A stretch of 64,000 bases of DNA from Microthrixaceae bacterium (GCA_023957975.1 JAMLGM010000007.1:62001-126000); one strand, 5' to 3'. Counted from the stretch's first letter, positions 43,564 through 53,084 are shown. Program-made: numbers and translations. The notes: generated from the sequence alone by a model not told the origin.

Positions 43564-44061
43564 ATGGACTCTTCCTTCGACTTCCCCGAGCTCTCCATCT
43601 TCAGCACCGGCACCGAGGGGCCACCCGGCCAACGGGTCTTCTACCTGCAGGCAGGAACCGATCTCGACGTCGTGACCTTGCGTCTCGAAAAGCAACAGGT
43701 CGAGGCCCTCGCCGACTTTCTGGAACAGATCGCGGTTCGCTACGACATGGTCGTCGATGAGCCCGAACCGATGGTTCCGCTCGAATCGCCGCTCCTGACC
43801 GAATGGATCGTCGGGTCGATGCTCGTCGCGGTCGACCAGGACGAGTCGCGCCTGATCGTCATCGCCGAGGAGTTGCTCCCCGACGACGCCGACCCGGATC
43901 AACCCGCCGAGGGGGCCGAGGCCCGGTTCGTGTTGACCCCCGCACAAGCGGCCGGATTTGTGATCGGCGCTCGCGAGGTCGTCACCCGCGGTCGCCCGAT
44001 CTGCCGGTTGTGTGGGCGGCCGATCGATCCCGACGGGCATTTCTGTCCCCGGATGAACTGA
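43564..44061 (+). CDS. DUF3090 family protein
   Basis: 165 residues, the second gene of the trio. The start MDSSFDFPELSIFSTGTEGPPGQRVFYLQA and the KQQVEALADFLEQI region are characteristic of DUF3090 proteins. The end carries a zinc-binding-like motif CRLCGRPIDPDGHFC, which is also typical. Function is unknown in the family; conserved linkage with a histidine phosphatase and a kinase-like protein suggests a shared pathway. It starts 22 bp after the phosphatase stop. Confidence 0.92.
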   Translation: MDSSFDFPELSIFSTGTEGPPGQRVFYLQAGTDLDVVTLRLEKQQVEALADFLEQIAVRYDMVVDEPEPMVPLESPLLTEWIVGSMLVAVDQDESRLIVIAEELLPDDADPDQPAEGAEARFVLTPAQAAGFVIGAREVVTRGRPICRLCGRPIDPDGHFCPRMN

Positions 44062-44076
44062 CGGTTCCGCGAATCG

Positions 44077-44826
44077 ATGAGCCGATCCGACGACCCGATC
44101 GAAGGGTATATCGACACTGTCGATGCCGACTCATCTGACGCGCTCGAAATCTTGGAGCACGGCGAGATCGAGGTGCTCGGGCGGATGCCGTGGAGTTCCA
44201 ACGGGACCTGGCTGTGCGCGCTGAGCGACGGCGATGCCACATGTCGAGCGATCTACAAACCCGCCGCCCACGAGCGCCCGTTGTGGGACTTCCCCGACGG
44301 GCTGTGGCGCCGCGAGGTGGCCACTTGGGAGCTGGCGAACGACCTCGGCTGGAACCTGATTCCACCGACGATCGAACGCGACGGCCCCTTCGGGGTCGGC
44401 TCGCTGCAATTCTTCATCCACGCGCGTTTCGAGGAGCACTACTTCACGTTCCGCGATGACGCCGAGTTGCGGCCACAGCTTGAGCGGCTCTGCGCATTCG
44501 ACCTGGTGTCGAACAACACCGACCGCAAGGCGGGCCATGTTCTGTTGACCGACGACCGGCGCATCTGGGGGATCGACCATGGGCTGAACTTCCACGAGGA
44601 CTTCAAGCTCCGAACGGTCATCTGGGACTTCGCCGGGTCCCCGATTCCCAGCGAACTCATCGAGGCGCTCATCGGTTTCGTCGCGGCACCCATGCCCCAA
44701 CGCCTGGGCGAGTTGCTGAGCGAGAACGAACTCGACGCGGTACGTCAACGCGCCAACGCGATCATCGCCAGCGGCGTGTTTCCGGTCGATCCGACCGGAC
44801 ATCGCGTTCCCTGGCCACTCGTGTGA
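44077..44826 (+). CDS. SCO1664 family protein (phosphoinositide-kinase-like fold)
   Basis: 249 residues, the third gene of the trio, starting 15 bp after DUF3090. The order of conserved pieces [50 protein letters not shown] and [17 protein letters not shown]...[11 protein letters not shown] matches the SCO1664 family, which shares distant features with PI3/4-kinase-like and HipA-like kinases: the Lys in YKP and the D..N..R / D.G motifs could be the ATP- and metal-binding residues. Substrate unknown. A strong terminator follows at 44873. Confidence 0.92.
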   Translation: MSRSDDPIEGYIDTVDADSSDALEILEHGEIEVLGRMPWSSNGTWLCALSDGDATCRAIYKPAAHERPLWDFPDGLWRREVATWELANDLGWNLIPPTIERDGPFGVGSLQFFIHARFEEHYFTFRDDAELRPQLERLCAFDLVSNNTDRKAGHVLLTDDRRIWGIDHGLNFHEDFKLRTVIWDFAGSPIPSELIEALIGFVAAPMPQRLGELLSENELDAVRQRANAIIASGVFPVDPTGHRVPWPLV

Positions 44827-44872
44827 GCCGCCAACGCTCGGCCTCCCCGGACGCGACGACGCCCGTACGACG

Positions 44873-44904
44873 CGACGAGGCCCCGCCTGAGCGGGGCCTC
44901 GTCG
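44873..44904. terminator. bidirectional terminator hairpin after the SCO1664-family gene
   Basis: 14-bp perfect GC-rich arms CGACGAGGCCCCGC and GCGGGGCCTCGTCG around loop CTGA, followed by TTTG. It lies between two convergent genes, 46 bp after one stop and 22 bp before the etfA stop, and so can end both transcripts. Confidence 0.88.
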
Positions 44905-44926
44905 TTTGAACGGCGGATCGCGAGGA

Positions 44927-45880
44927 TCAGCGATTCTTGATGGCTTCGAGCACGGCCGGAAGGACCTTGTGCACGTCGCCCACGATGCCGAGATCGGCGA
45001 CCGAGAAGATCGGAGCCTCGGGATCCTTGTTGATCGCGATGATGTTCTTCGAGCCCTTCATGCCCACGAGGTGCTGGGTGGCGCCCGAGATGCCGGCGGC
45101 GATGTACACCGTCGGCTTCACGACCTTGCCGGTCTGGCCGACCTGGTACGAGTAGGGAACCCAGCCGGCATCGACGATCGCACGCGAGGCGCCCGGCGCG
45201 CCGCCGAGGGCCTTGGCGAGGTCTTCGATGAGCGCGAAGTTCGCCTCCTCACCGAGGCCACGACCGCCGGCGACGACGATATCGGCGTCATCGAGGGAGG
45301 GGCCGGTGCGTTCTTCGACGTGCCGGTTCGTGACGGCCGCGCTGGCGACCCCGTCGGGCACCGCGAGGCTGGCGACGGCGGCAGCGCCACCACCGGTCTC
45401 CTCGGCGGCGAAGGACTTCGGACGCACCAGGAAGATGCCCGGCTTAGAGCCGGTGAACTTGGTGAACACGTCCTGGGTGCCGCCGAAGATCGGCTCGACG
45501 CCGGCGAGTCCGCCGTCGCGTTCCACGATGTCGGTGACGTTGGTGATCACCGGGGCATCGAGAGCCACCGAAAGGTTGGCGGCGATGTCGCGGCCGTCCT
45601 GGGTGGTGCCGATGAAGATGGCGTCGACGCCGTCGATGGCGGCGGCGATGGCCTGGCCGACCGGAGCGCCGAGCAGGTTGCCCGAGACATCGCCGGTGGC
45701 GTGCACGGTGGTCGCTCCGTGGGCACCGAGTTGGCCGGCGATCGCGTCGGCGTCGGCACCGGCGTAGACGGCCTCGACGGTTGAGGCGAGCTCGCGGGCC
45801 TTGGCCAGCATTTCGAGTGTGATGGTGGCGACTTCGCCGTTGGCGGCCTCAGCGAGGACCCAGATCTTTGAAAGCGTCAT
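44927..45880 (-). CDS. etfA: electron transfer flavoprotein alpha subunit
   Basis: Alpha subunit of ETF, which carries electrons from acyl-CoA dehydrogenases to the membrane quinone pool. 317 residues. FAD-binding motifs in the C-terminal domain are clear: [14 protein letters not shown], the [13 protein letters not shown] motif and the [24 protein letters not shown] segment. It follows etfB by 11 bp on the same strand, so the two form one unit. Confidence 0.97.
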   Translation of the reverse strand: MTLSKIWVLAEAANGEVATITLEMLAKARELASTVEAVYAGADADAIAGQLGAHGATTVHATGDVSGNLLGAPVGQAIAAAIDGVDAIFIGTTQDGRDIAANLSVALDAPVITNVTDIVERDGGLAGVEPIFGGTQDVFTKFTGSKPGIFLVRPKSFAAEETGGGAAAVASLAVPDGVASAAVTNRHVEERTGPSLDDADIVVAGGRGLGEEANFALIEDLAKALGGAPGASRAIVDAGWVPYSYQVGQTGKVVKPTVYIAAGISGATQHLVGMKGSKNIIAINKDPEAPIFSVADLGIVGDVHKVLPAVLEAIKNR

Positions 45881-45891
45881 GGTGTTACTCC

Positions 45892-46665
45892 TCAGATGAC
45901 CTTCAGGTTGGACAGGAAGTCGACGACCTTGTTAAAGGCCTCGCCGTCATCCTCGATGACTTCGCCGGCCTCGCGGGCGGCGGCGGTGGCGACCTCGACG
46001 ATCTCCTGGCCGGCGCCGGCCCAGCCGACCTGCCCGGCGTCGAGACCGAGGTCGCCGACGGTGACCTGATCGACCGGCTTGGACTTGGCGGCCATGATGC
46101 CCTTGAACGAGGGGTAGCGGGGCTCGACCACGCCCGCGGTCACGGCGACGAGCGCCGGAAGCGGTGCGACGACCTCGTCGTAGCCGAGTTCGGTCTGGCG
46201 ATCGACCTTGATGTTGGAGCCATCGACCGTGACGGACTTGGCGAAGGTGACCGAGGGAATGCCGAGCACGGCCGCGATCTGCGCCGGAACGACACCGGTG
46301 TAGCCGTCGGAGGATTCGATACCGGCGATGACCAGGTCATAGCCGCCGACCCGCTCGATGGCCTTGGCGAGCACCTTGGCGGTGGTCAGGGCATCCGAAC
46401 CCTTCAAGGCATCGTCGCTGACGAGGACGGCCTTGGCGGCTCCCATGGCGAGTGCGGTACGAAGGCCGGAGACCTCACCGTTCGGGGCCATCGACACCAG
46501 CGAGACCTCGCCGTCGCCGGCGAGCTGCAGGGCCATCTCGACGCCGTAGGCATCGGACTCATCCAAGATGAGCTTGCCATCGCGCACGAGGGTCTTCGTG
46601 GAGGGATCCAGCGCGCCCGGATCAGCCGGGTCTGGGATCTGCTTGACACAAACAACGACGTTCAT
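45892..46665 (-). CDS. etfB: electron transfer flavoprotein beta subunit
   Basis: Beta subunit of ETF, 257 residues; AMP-binding subunit and contact site for dehydrogenases. Start [16 protein letters not shown], then [15 protein letters not shown], and the conserved [21 protein letters not shown] and [18 protein letters not shown] recognition region. ATG 46665; a GTG at 46671 would add two residues. Divergent from the lipid kinase over 105 bp. Confidence 0.97.
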   Translation of the reverse strand: MNVVVCVKQIPDPADPGALDPSTKTLVRDGKLILDESDAYGVEMALQLAGDGEVSLVSMAPNGEVSGLRTALAMGAAKAVLVSDDALKGSDALTTAKVLAKAIERVGGYDLVIAGIESSDGYTGVVPAQIAAVLGIPSVTFAKSVTVDGSNIKVDRQTELGYDEVVAPLPALVAVTAGVVEPRYPSFKGIMAAKSKPVDQVTVGDLGLDAGQVGWAGAGQEIVEVATAAAREAGEVIEDDGEAFNKVVDFLSNLKVI

Positions 46666-46770
46666 GGTCACAGTCTGCCAAGAGAATGTATTCACAAACA
46701 ACCTCGGATATCGAGGGTCGGCCACCCCACTTCCGCCGCGCCGAGGTGCCCGGGCTACGGTACGAACGTC

Positions 46771-47700
46771 ATGAAGGTGTTGTTGATCGTCAACCCCCGC
46801 GCCTCGTCGGTGCGACCGCGCCGACAGCTCGGTGTGCATCGCCTCCTCGGCACCGAACACACGGTCCAGATGGTCGAAACCACCCACCGCGGCCACGCCA
46901 CCCAACTCGCGGCCGATGCGGCGCACGACGGGGTCGATGTCGTGGCGGTGCTCGCCGGGGACGGCACCTTGAACGAGGCTGCCAACGCCCTGATCGGCTC
47001 GACCACCGCACTCATGGCCCTGCCCGGAGGTTCCACCAACGTGTTCGCTCGCACGTTGGGCCTCAGCGACAATCCGCTCAAGGCGACCAGGACCGCGCTC
47101 AGCGCCCTGCGCGCGGGTTCGATTCGATCCATCGGCACCGGTTCGGCGAACGGGCGCCACTTCCTGTTCAACTGCGGCGTCGGCTGGGACGCCGTGTTGG
47201 TACGCCAAACCGAACGGCGCTCGCACCTCAAGCGCCGCCTCGGCCACCTGTTGTTCGTGTGGTGCGGCCTCGAGACGTGGTTCCGGCTCTATGACCGGAC
47301 GCGGCCACATTTCTCGGTACACCACGAGGACGGGCGCACCGTCGACGACGCCTATTTCACCGTCGCACAGAACTCCAACCCCTACACCTACGTCGGGCAT
47401 CGCCCGTTCAACGTCTCGCCGCACCTCACCCTCGTCGACCCGCTCGCGGTGACGACCCTCACCGAGTTGCGGGCCCGCTCGTTTCTCGGATTGATGTTCG
47501 CCACGTTGCGCTCACGGGACGCGCTCGCCACCCATCCGATCGTCGATCACGTGGCCAAGACCAACGGATTCACCATCACTGCGGTCGATCCGGTCGCGTA
47601 TCAGGCGGATGGCGACGACCTCGGCGACGCCAACTTCATCGAATTCCGCCACCACCCCGACTCGCTGCGGGTCGTGATTCCCGAGGAGTACCCATGGTGA
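46771..47700 (+). CDS. diacylglycerol kinase family lipid kinase
   Basis: 309 residues with the DAGK catalytic domain: start MKVLLIVNPRASS, the signature VVAVLAGDGTLNEAANAL (GDGT), ALPGGSTNVFARTLGL, and a C-terminal beta domain. It may phosphorylate diacylglycerol or act on another lipid (a YegS/DgkB/sphingosine-kinase-like fold). ATG 46771. Followed by a small overlapping membrane gene and by a convergent glycerophosphodiesterase, so lipid turnover is a shared theme. Confidence 0.9.
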   Translation: MKVLLIVNPRASSVRPRRQLGVHRLLGTEHTVQMVETTHRGHATQLAADAAHDGVDVVAVLAGDGTLNEAANALIGSTTALMALPGGSTNVFARTLGLSDNPLKATRTALSALRAGSIRSIGTGSANGRHFLFNCGVGWDAVLVRQTERRSHLKRRLGHLLFVWCGLETWFRLYDRTRPHFSVHHEDGRTVDDAYFTVAQNSNPYTYVGHRPFNVSPHLTLVDPLAVTTLTELRARSFLGLMFATLRSRDALATHPIVDHVAKTNGFTITAVDPVAYQADGDDLGDANFIEFRHHPDSLRVVIPEEYPW

Positions 47701-47915
47701 CGATGATCGCCGCGGTTGTGGAGTCCTGCGGAGAGAACGGCTGCGGCGCGAGTGCAGGGGCCTCGCGATGGTGGGCGTTGGCGATCGTCGCCGCCCTGAC
47801 CGTGATGTTCACGTTGATTCAGGCTCGCCGCACGACCCTTCGCCGAGGACGGGGTCGAGGCCACGACTCCGAGGCCGACCAAGCGCCCCGAGCGCCACGT
47901 CCGGACGATTCGTGA
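47694..47915 (+). CDS. possible small membrane protein overlapping the lipid kinase stop
   Basis: 73 residues. ATG 47694 overlaps the last codons of the kinase gene by 7 bp. One hydrophobic helix (about 27-45, ALAIVAALTVMFTLIQA) after a Cys-containing N-terminus, then a basic and acidic tail. No homology recognised. It overlaps the convergent glycerophosphodiesterase by 107 bp, which weakens the call; start overlap and a plausible helix support it. It may be a chance reading. Confidence 0.4.
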   Translation: MVTMIAAVVESCGENGCGASAGASRWWALAIVAALTVMFTLIQARRTTLRRGRGRGHDSEADQAPRAPRPDDS

Positions 47916-48558
47916 TCACGGCGTCGACGCCCCAGGAGGCGAGCTGCGCGATGCGGCCGGGGTCATCGACGGTCCAGACGTTGACGGCGACACCGGATTG
48001 GTGGGCTCGGGCGACCGACTCGGCCGACACGAACAGGTCGTAGGGATTCGCCGCCTGGTGGCCGCGCTCGACACACAGCGCGACCGCATCGGCGGGTTCC
48101 TCGGTCGACAACACGAGAAACCCCGTGGCGATATCGCCGTCGGCGTGCCGCGCTGCGTCCAGGGTTGGGAGGTCGAAGCTGCTGATGAGGATGTCGGTGA
48201 CGCTTTTCACGGTGGCCCGAATCGTTTTGACGACCTCGCGGGCGATTCCGGCGGTAGCGTCATGGCCGGGTTCCCCTTCGGTGTTCTTGATCTCGACGTT
48301 TACGCCCATCGGAGCGCATGTCTCCAAGGCCGCCGCGAGCGAAGGTACCGAGTCGGGAATCTCTCGTGACGTCATCTCTGCAATCGTTCGGCCGTCGCTC
48401 AGGTGGGGGTCGTGATGAACGACCAGGAGTCCGTCCCGAGTCCGACGCACGTCCAATTCCACCCAATCAGCACCTTGGGCCGCGGCGCCACGAAACGCCT
48501 CCAGGGTGTTCTCCGGATAATCGTGGGAGGCACCCCTATGGCCGATCACGAGCGTCAA
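47809..48558 (-). CDS. glycerophosphodiester phosphodiesterase
   Basis: 249 residues. GDPD family motifs: GHRGASHDYPENTLEAF (catalytic His and metal Glu), ELDVRRTRDGLLVVHHDP (catalytic His and metal residues) and NVEIKNTEG. It cleaves glycerophosphodiesters to glycerol-3-phosphate and an alcohol. No signal peptide, so cytoplasmic. The start appears to be TTG 48558, 8 nt after AGGTGA; a GTG at 48549 is an alternative. Divergent from whiB. Confidence 0.9.
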   Translation of the reverse strand: MTLVIGHRGASHDYPENTLEAFRGAAAQGADWVELDVRRTRDGLLVVHHDPHLSDGRTIAEMTSREIPDSVPSLAAALETCAPMGVNVEIKNTEGEPGHDATAGIAREVVKTIRATVKSVTDILISSFDLPTLDAARHADGDIATGFLVLSTEEPADAVALCVERGHQAANPYDLFVSAESVARAHQSGVAVNVWTVDDPGRIAQLASWGVDAVITNRPDVALGALGRPRSRGLDPVLGEGSCGEPEST

Positions 48559-48761
48559 CGCAAATCACCTCGAAACTTTTCCTTTACAGCCCGGAAATCG
48601 GGCGGTAACTTTCCCTTGTTCCACTTTTCACAAGAGTCCGACCGACATGGCGGGCAGCTTGGGATCCACGATCCGGCCATCACCTGATGCCGGCCTTGGA
48701 GCGGTGGCACACCGAGAATTCGCATTCAAATCTACGTCCCCGCACGCATATCGGAGGAATC

Positions 48762-49052
48762 GTGGCACTGACCTCGAGCCGCTCTCTCACCCTGGCCAAC
48801 GACGACTGGCGCACCAACGCCGCCTGCCAGGACACCGATCCGGACCTCTTCTTCCCCGTCGGCACCACCGGCCCGGCCATCGAACAGATCGACAACGCCA
48901 AGCGCGTCTGTTCGACCTGTGAGGCAAAAGACCCGTGCCTCGAGTTCGCGATGATGACGAACCAGGACTCCGGTGTCTGGGGCGGAACCTCCGAAGAGGA
49001 GCGCCGCAAGCTCCGCCGCGCATGGCTCGCCGCCCAGCGCAAGTCCGCCTGA
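48762..49052 (+). CDS. WhiB-family Fe-S transcriptional regulator
   Basis: 96 residues from GTG 48762, which has GGAGGAAT directly upstream. Four Cys (22, 50, 53, 59; CSTCEAKDPC) bind a [4Fe-4S] cluster, and the GVWGG turn (71-75) with the basic tail ERRKLRRAWLAAQRK is the DNA-binding end. It is closest in layout to WhiB1; the neighbouring PdtaS-like kinase repeats the mycobacterial order whiB1-pdtaS. Role: Fe-S/NO-responsive control of transcription with sigma factor. The 203-bp leader upstream is AT-rich and probably holds the promoter. Confidence 0.92.
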   Translation: MALTSSRSLTLANDDWRTNAACQDTDPDLFFPVGTTGPAIEQIDNAKRVCSTCEAKDPCLEFAMMTNQDSGVWGGTSEEERRKLRRAWLAAQRKSA

Positions 49053-49147
49053 GCACCGAACGCTGCAGCACCGAACACGTCTGCACCGAACACCCGAGAC
49101 CCGGGTGGCGCAACAATTGAACCGCTGAGCGCCTGAGCGCTCAGTGC

Positions 49148-49181
49148 CGACGATGGGTCGACCCGTGTCGACCCATCGTCG
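49148..49181. terminator. bidirectional hairpin between whiB and the histidine kinase
   Basis: 15-bp perfect arms CGACGATGGGTCGAC and GTCGACCCATCGTCG around loop CCGT. It lies about 95 bp past the whiB stop and 31 bp past the kinase stop, in the convergent gap, so it can end both. No T run. Confidence 0.8.
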
Positions 49182-49212
49182 CGTCCGGGCCCATGGCCTC
49201 GTCGTAGGCGAG

Positions 49213-50685
49213 TCACTCCCAACGCTTGGTCGCCGAGACCGAGATGACAACCTTCGTCCCCGATCCATCGTCTCCGCATCTGTAGTCGATCGTGCCGCGC
49301 AACTCATCGATCACCAGCGCGGCGATGATGCTCTGCCCGAGCGACTCAGAACTGCGCGCCGGGCGCACCGCAGCGGGAATCCAGCCCACCCCGTTGTCGA
49401 TCACCGTCACGACGATGTCGTCGTCGTCTCGGGCCAGTTCGATTTCGACCAACGGCTCGTGCCACGGCTGACGCTCGGGGACAAAGGCGTGTTCGACGGC
49501 GTTCTGCAGGAGTTCGGTGACGACCAGCGACAACGACGTCGCCACTTCTGAGGCCACCACTCCCCCGTCTCCGGAGATCCGAAACTCGATCGGGTGCTCG
49601 CTGCTGACGAGGCCCTCGTTCACCATGCGCACCAGGGGGCCCAGCAACGAGCGAAACTCGACGTCGTCGCCGGGCTCGCGAGACAGCGTCTCATGAACGA
49701 GCGCGATCGAATGGATCCGTCGCACCGACTCCTCGACCGCGTCTCGCGCTGTCGGCTCGCTGAGGCGCCGGCCCTGAAGCCGCAGCAACGACGAGATCGT
49801 CTGCAGGTTGTTCTTCACCCGATGGTGAATCTCCGCGATCGTGGCGTCCTTGCTGAGCAACAACCGGTCGCGGTGGCGCACCTCGGTGACGTCGCGCACC
49901 AACATGACGGCGCCCTCGGCAACGCCGTTTCGAATGAATGGCAGCACTCGCAAGGCGACGGTGACGTCTCCGGGAAACTCGCGTTCCTCGGCGCTGGGCC
50001 GTCCGGTGGCCAGCGCCGCTCTCATCGAGACGTTGAAAAAGCCGAGGTCGCGTAACGACGAGCCACGACTGATGACCTCGACCCCGCTTCGGTTGAGCGT
50101 CGAGTTGGCGTTCGGGGAGGAATACTCCACGAGGCCATCCGCGTCGACCACGATCACCCCATCGCCCACACGTGGCACCGTCGCATGTTCGACGTCCTCC
50201 GGGGGGAACGGAAAGGTCCCGTCGGCGATCATCTCGGTGAATCTGCCGAATACCGTCTCGTAGGTTTGTTCCAACTCACCAGGATGGGGGCGATATGCCG
50301 AGACGAACTCGCGGGCCAGCACCGCGATGGGCGAGCCGTTGAGGTTCACCGGGATGGCCTCGACGCGAATCGTTTCGCCCAGCCACGCCGAGTCGATGGT
50401 GCCGCGGTGGATGGCGCCCGTGCCGAAGGCCGCAGCGATCAGCGGGCGCTGCATCGGGGTTCGCGTCTGACCGACGATGTCGGTCAGGTAGATGGTCTGG
50501 CTCGTGGCGGGGCGCACGTGGCGGACCATGCGGAAGCGGTCGTCATCGCGCACGTACAGGACGAGGTCGCTGAAGCAGAAGTCAGCGAGCATCGACCATT
50601 CGGACAACAGCCGGGTGAGGTGCCCGATCGCCTCGCTGCCGAGGTGGGCCGGGAGGCGGCGCGACGCCGACGAATCGGCCTCCAC
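49213..50685 (-). CDS. PdtaS-like sensor histidine kinase
   Basis: 490 residues. A GAF-like N-terminal domain (about 1-150), a PAS domain (about 165-265, DGVIVVDADGLVEYSSPNA), a HisKA_2 dimerisation domain with the phospho-His in EIHHRVKNNLQTISSLLRLQ, and a HATPase domain with TELLQNAVEHAF and VIDNGVGWIP. No membrane helix, so it is a soluble kinase. This layout and the neighbouring whiB are those of PdtaS (Rv3220c), which acts with PdtaR, an RNA-binding response regulator. GTG 50685 has GGAGGAA upstream. The PdtaR partner is not in the window. The start lies 1 bp before the preceding ATPase stop. Confidence 0.9.
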   Translation of the reverse strand: MEADSSASRRLPAHLGSEAIGHLTRLLSEWSMLADFCFSDLVLYVRDDDRFRMVRHVRPATSQTIYLTDIVGQTRTPMQRPLIAAAFGTGAIHRGTIDSAWLGETIRVEAIPVNLNGSPIAVLAREFVSAYRPHPGELEQTYETVFGRFTEMIADGTFPFPPEDVEHATVPRVGDGVIVVDADGLVEYSSPNANSTLNRSGVEVISRGSSLRDLGFFNVSMRAALATGRPSAEEREFPGDVTVALRVLPFIRNGVAEGAVMLVRDVTEVRHRDRLLLSKDATIAEIHHRVKNNLQTISSLLRLQGRRLSEPTARDAVEESVRRIHSIALVHETLSREPGDDVEFRSLLGPLVRMVNEGLVSSEHPIEFRISGDGGVVASEVATSLSLVVTELLQNAVEHAFVPERQPWHEPLVEIELARDDDDIVVTVIDNGVGWIPAAVRPARSSESLGQSIIAALVIDELRGTIDYRCGDDGSGTKVVISVSATKRWE

Positions 50686-50686
50686 C

Positions 50687-51844
50687 TCAGTTCCTCCACA
50701 TCATCGCGCCGAGGCGCAACAACCCACGGAGATCGGTGATGTCCTCGCTCATGTAGTCGAGGGCCGCCACCGAATCGGCGTGGCGCGACAACTCGGCGCG
50801 CAATTCGGCCTCGCGTTGGGCGACGAGGCGGTAGTTGTTGAAGCTCGTGCCGATCTCTGCGAGCACCCGTGGGCCGTGTCCTTCGTGATCCCACGCGCCG
50901 GCGAGTTGTGCGATCACCTCGTCGGGATTCGCCGCGATCTCCTTGGCCGCAGCGGCGCCGTCGGCGCGTAGCAGATACTCGGGCAACACCTTGTTGAGCA
51001 CGATCGCGCCGACGTGAAGCTTGCGTTCGTTCAACAGGTCGAGGAAGAACTGTGCCTCGCGCACCGGCGCCGCCTCGAGGGTCGACACCACGACGAAGGT
51101 GGTCTGTGAACCCTCGAGCAGGTGGGTCACGGCCTCGGCTCGCGAGACGAAACCGGGATACATCGTCTGGAACAGGATGAAGAACTCGGCGACGTCTTGG
51201 AGGAACTGGCTTCCGAGGACGCGGTCGGCGATCGAATAGAAGGGCTTCGAGGCCATCGACACGACCCGACTGCGATACGGCGCGATCAGCCATCGCAACA
51301 GCCTCGAACTGAAGAAGTCGGCCATGCGATCCGGCGCATTGAGAAAGTCGACGGCGTTTCGGGTGGGTGGGGTGTCGACGACGATCAGGTCATAGGTGCC
51401 CGAGGTGTGGAGTTCGTAGAGCCGCTCCATGGCGATGTAATCGTGGCTCTGGACGAACTTCCCGGTGATGTTCTGATACAGCGGGTTCTTGAGGATCTCG
51501 TCGCGGGTCTTCGGGTCGGGCGCGTGTCGGCGGATGAGGTCGTCCCAGCTCTGCTTGGTGTCGAGCATCGCCGCCCACAGCTCCCCCTTGGGGGTGACGC
51601 CAGCCTCGGCGAACCCGGCCGGGTCGACGCGGGTCTCGACGTTGCCGAACGACTGCAGGCCCATCGCATTCGCGAGCCGCTTGGCCGGATCGACGGTCAG
51701 CACCAGCACCTTGGCATTCATCTCCGCCGCTGCGGTCGCCGCGAGCGAGGCCGCGGTGGTCGTCTTGCCCACTCCACCCGAACCGGTCGAGATAACGATC
51801 TCCTTGGCCGAGCAGAGTTGTTCGAGGGTCACGCTGTTGGTCAC
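50687..51844 (-). CDS. Get3/ArsA-like ATPase, second copy
   Basis: 385 residues of the SIMIBI class. Walker A is STGSGGVGKTTTAASLA; the usual first lysine (KGGVGKT) is a serine here (GSGGVGKT), so the inter-subunit signature lysine is missing. Other pieces are VLTVDPAKRLANAMG, IVVDTPPTRNAVDFL (switch region) and a C-terminal helical part. GTG 51844 overlaps the first copy's stop (GTGA). The pair resembles mycobacterial BagA/BagB (Rv3679/Rv3680), which are linked to envelope or stress resistance. Probably forms a heterodimer with the first copy. Confidence 0.9.
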   Translation of the reverse strand: MTNSVTLEQLCSAKEIVISTGSGGVGKTTTAASLAATAAAEMNAKVLVLTVDPAKRLANAMGLQSFGNVETRVDPAGFAEAGVTPKGELWAAMLDTKQSWDDLIRRHAPDPKTRDEILKNPLYQNITGKFVQSHDYIAMERLYELHTSGTYDLIVVDTPPTRNAVDFLNAPDRMADFFSSRLLRWLIAPYRSRVVSMASKPFYSIADRVLGSQFLQDVAEFFILFQTMYPGFVSRAEAVTHLLEGSQTTFVVVSTLEAAPVREAQFFLDLLNERKLHVGAIVLNKVLPEYLLRADGAAAAKEIAANPDEVIAQLAGAWDHEGHGPRVLAEIGTSFNNYRLVAQREAELRAELSRHADSVAALDYMSEDITDLRGLLRLGAMMWRN

Positions 51845-52803
51845 AGGATCTCCTCCCCCAGCAGGTCGGCCACCTGCCGGGTGACGCGGATGCCGTGCAT
51901 CCGGGTGAACAGATACGGAACCATGACGAGCGGAATCGTGTTCGGTAACTCGCCGGCGAGGCGTTCGAGGTGCACGGCGCGGCTGCGACGAAGATCGGCG
52001 GCGAGGCGAGCTGCGTCGATCACCGCCTCGGCCCCCGAACCGACGACACCGCTGAGCGCGGCACGGCCGGCGGGCGTGTCGAGCAGGTCGAAGGCCGCCT
52101 CCTCGTCGCGGTTGAACAGCTCCGGCAACACCCGGTTCACGATCACGGCTGCGACGTCGATGTCGGTCTCGGAGTCGAGCCGCTCGATGAGTTCCAGCGT
52201 CTCGTTCACCGGCATCTCCTCGGGGGTCGCCGTGATGACCACGCCGGTCTGGTGCGGGTCGGTGAGGATGTCGATCATCCACTCGGTCTGCTGGCGCACC
52301 ATGCCCACCGAGATGAGTTCGCCGAGCGCGACCGGCGAGGCGAGTTGCCCGACCACGTGTCCGCTCGCCGACGCGTCGACGACGACCAGGTCGTAGTTCT
52401 CGGCTCGGACCTCCCAGGCGAGCTTGCCGACCGTGAGGATCTCCTTGACCCCCGGCGCGGCGCTCGCCACGAAATCGAAGGTCTTTGCGAGCGGGCCGAG
52501 GCGGCTCACGAGCGGGATGCGCAGGTGCAACTTGAGGTACTCCTTGAGGGAGTCCTCGGTGTTCATGGTCATCGCGGAGAGGTGGCGCTGCACCTCGGTC
52601 GGCTCGTAGCGCAGCGACTGCATGCCGTAGAACTCGGCAAGGTTGCCCTTTGCATCGATCTCGCACACCAGCGTGCGCTTGCCCTGCGCGGCGGCCAGCA
52701 GCGAGAGTGCGGCCGCCACGGTGGTCTTGCCGACGCCGCCCTTGCCCGTGACGAAAAGCAGGCGCCGATCGAGCAGGTGCGGTCGTTGCGTGGGTGGAGC
52801 CAT
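51841..52803 (-). CDS. Get3/ArsA-like ATPase, first copy
   Basis: 320 residues. Walker A FVTGKGGVGKTTVAAAL keeps the signature lysine. Also CEIDAKGNLAEFYG, VVVDASASGHVVGQL in place of the usual DTAPTGHTLR, and a C-terminal half that looks like the second Get3 lobe. The switch Asp-Thr-Ala-Pro of arsenite ATPases is replaced, so oxyanion pumping is unlikely. ATG 52803. It follows the DUF3107 gene by 47 bp. Confidence 0.88.
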   Translation of the reverse strand: MAPPTQRPHLLDRRLLFVTGKGGVGKTTVAAALSLLAAAQGKRTLVCEIDAKGNLAEFYGMQSLRYEPTEVQRHLSAMTMNTEDSLKEYLKLHLRIPLVSRLGPLAKTFDFVASAAPGVKEILTVGKLAWEVRAENYDLVVVDASASGHVVGQLASPVALGELISVGMVRQQTEWMIDILTDPHQTGVVITATPEEMPVNETLELIERLDSETDIDVAAVIVNRVLPELFNRDEEAAFDLLDTPAGRAALSGVVGSGAEAVIDAARLAADLRRSRAVHLERLAGELPNTIPLVMVPYLFTRMHGIRVTRQVADLLGEEIL

Positions 52804-52850
52804 GAATCGCAGCGCCTCGCTCAGGTTCGCGTCACCACTCGGGTTGCCGC

Positions 52851-53084
52851 TTACGCGCCGAACCCGATCCGCGGCGCCGCCTTGTCGCCGCCGATCTCGA
52901 CGTACGCGATACGGGCCACCGGCACTGCGATCTCGCGGCCCTTTTTGTCGGCGATCCACCAGACACCGCCCTCGGTGCCGAGTGCTGCTTCGAGACCGGT
53001 CTTGACGGCCTCCACGGTTGCATCGTCGCCGAGGTCGAGCTCGAGCTCACGGGCCGATTGGATGATGCCGATACGAATGTCCAC
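52851..53084 (-). CDS. DUF3107 family protein
   Basis: 77 residues. Start MDIRIGIIQSARELELDLGDD and GVWWIADKKGREIAVPVARIAYVEIGG are diagnostic of DUF3107 (mycobacterial Rv3208A/TB9.4). Function unknown. It is a small soluble alpha/beta protein. ATG 53084 has TGAGGA upstream (about 8 nt). It lies between mrp (72 bp) and the ATPase pair. Confidence 0.93.
   Translation of the reverse strand: MDIRIGIIQSARELELDLGDDATVEAVKTGLEAALGTEGGVWWIADKKGREIAVPVARIAYVEIGGDKAAPRIGFGA

Noticed and set aside
50687..51844. Arsenite resistance ATPase (ArsA)
   Set aside because: Signature lysine lost, no ArsB/ArsR/ArsC genes nearby, and the partner lacks the DTAPTGHTLR region, so a Get3/Bag-like role fits better.
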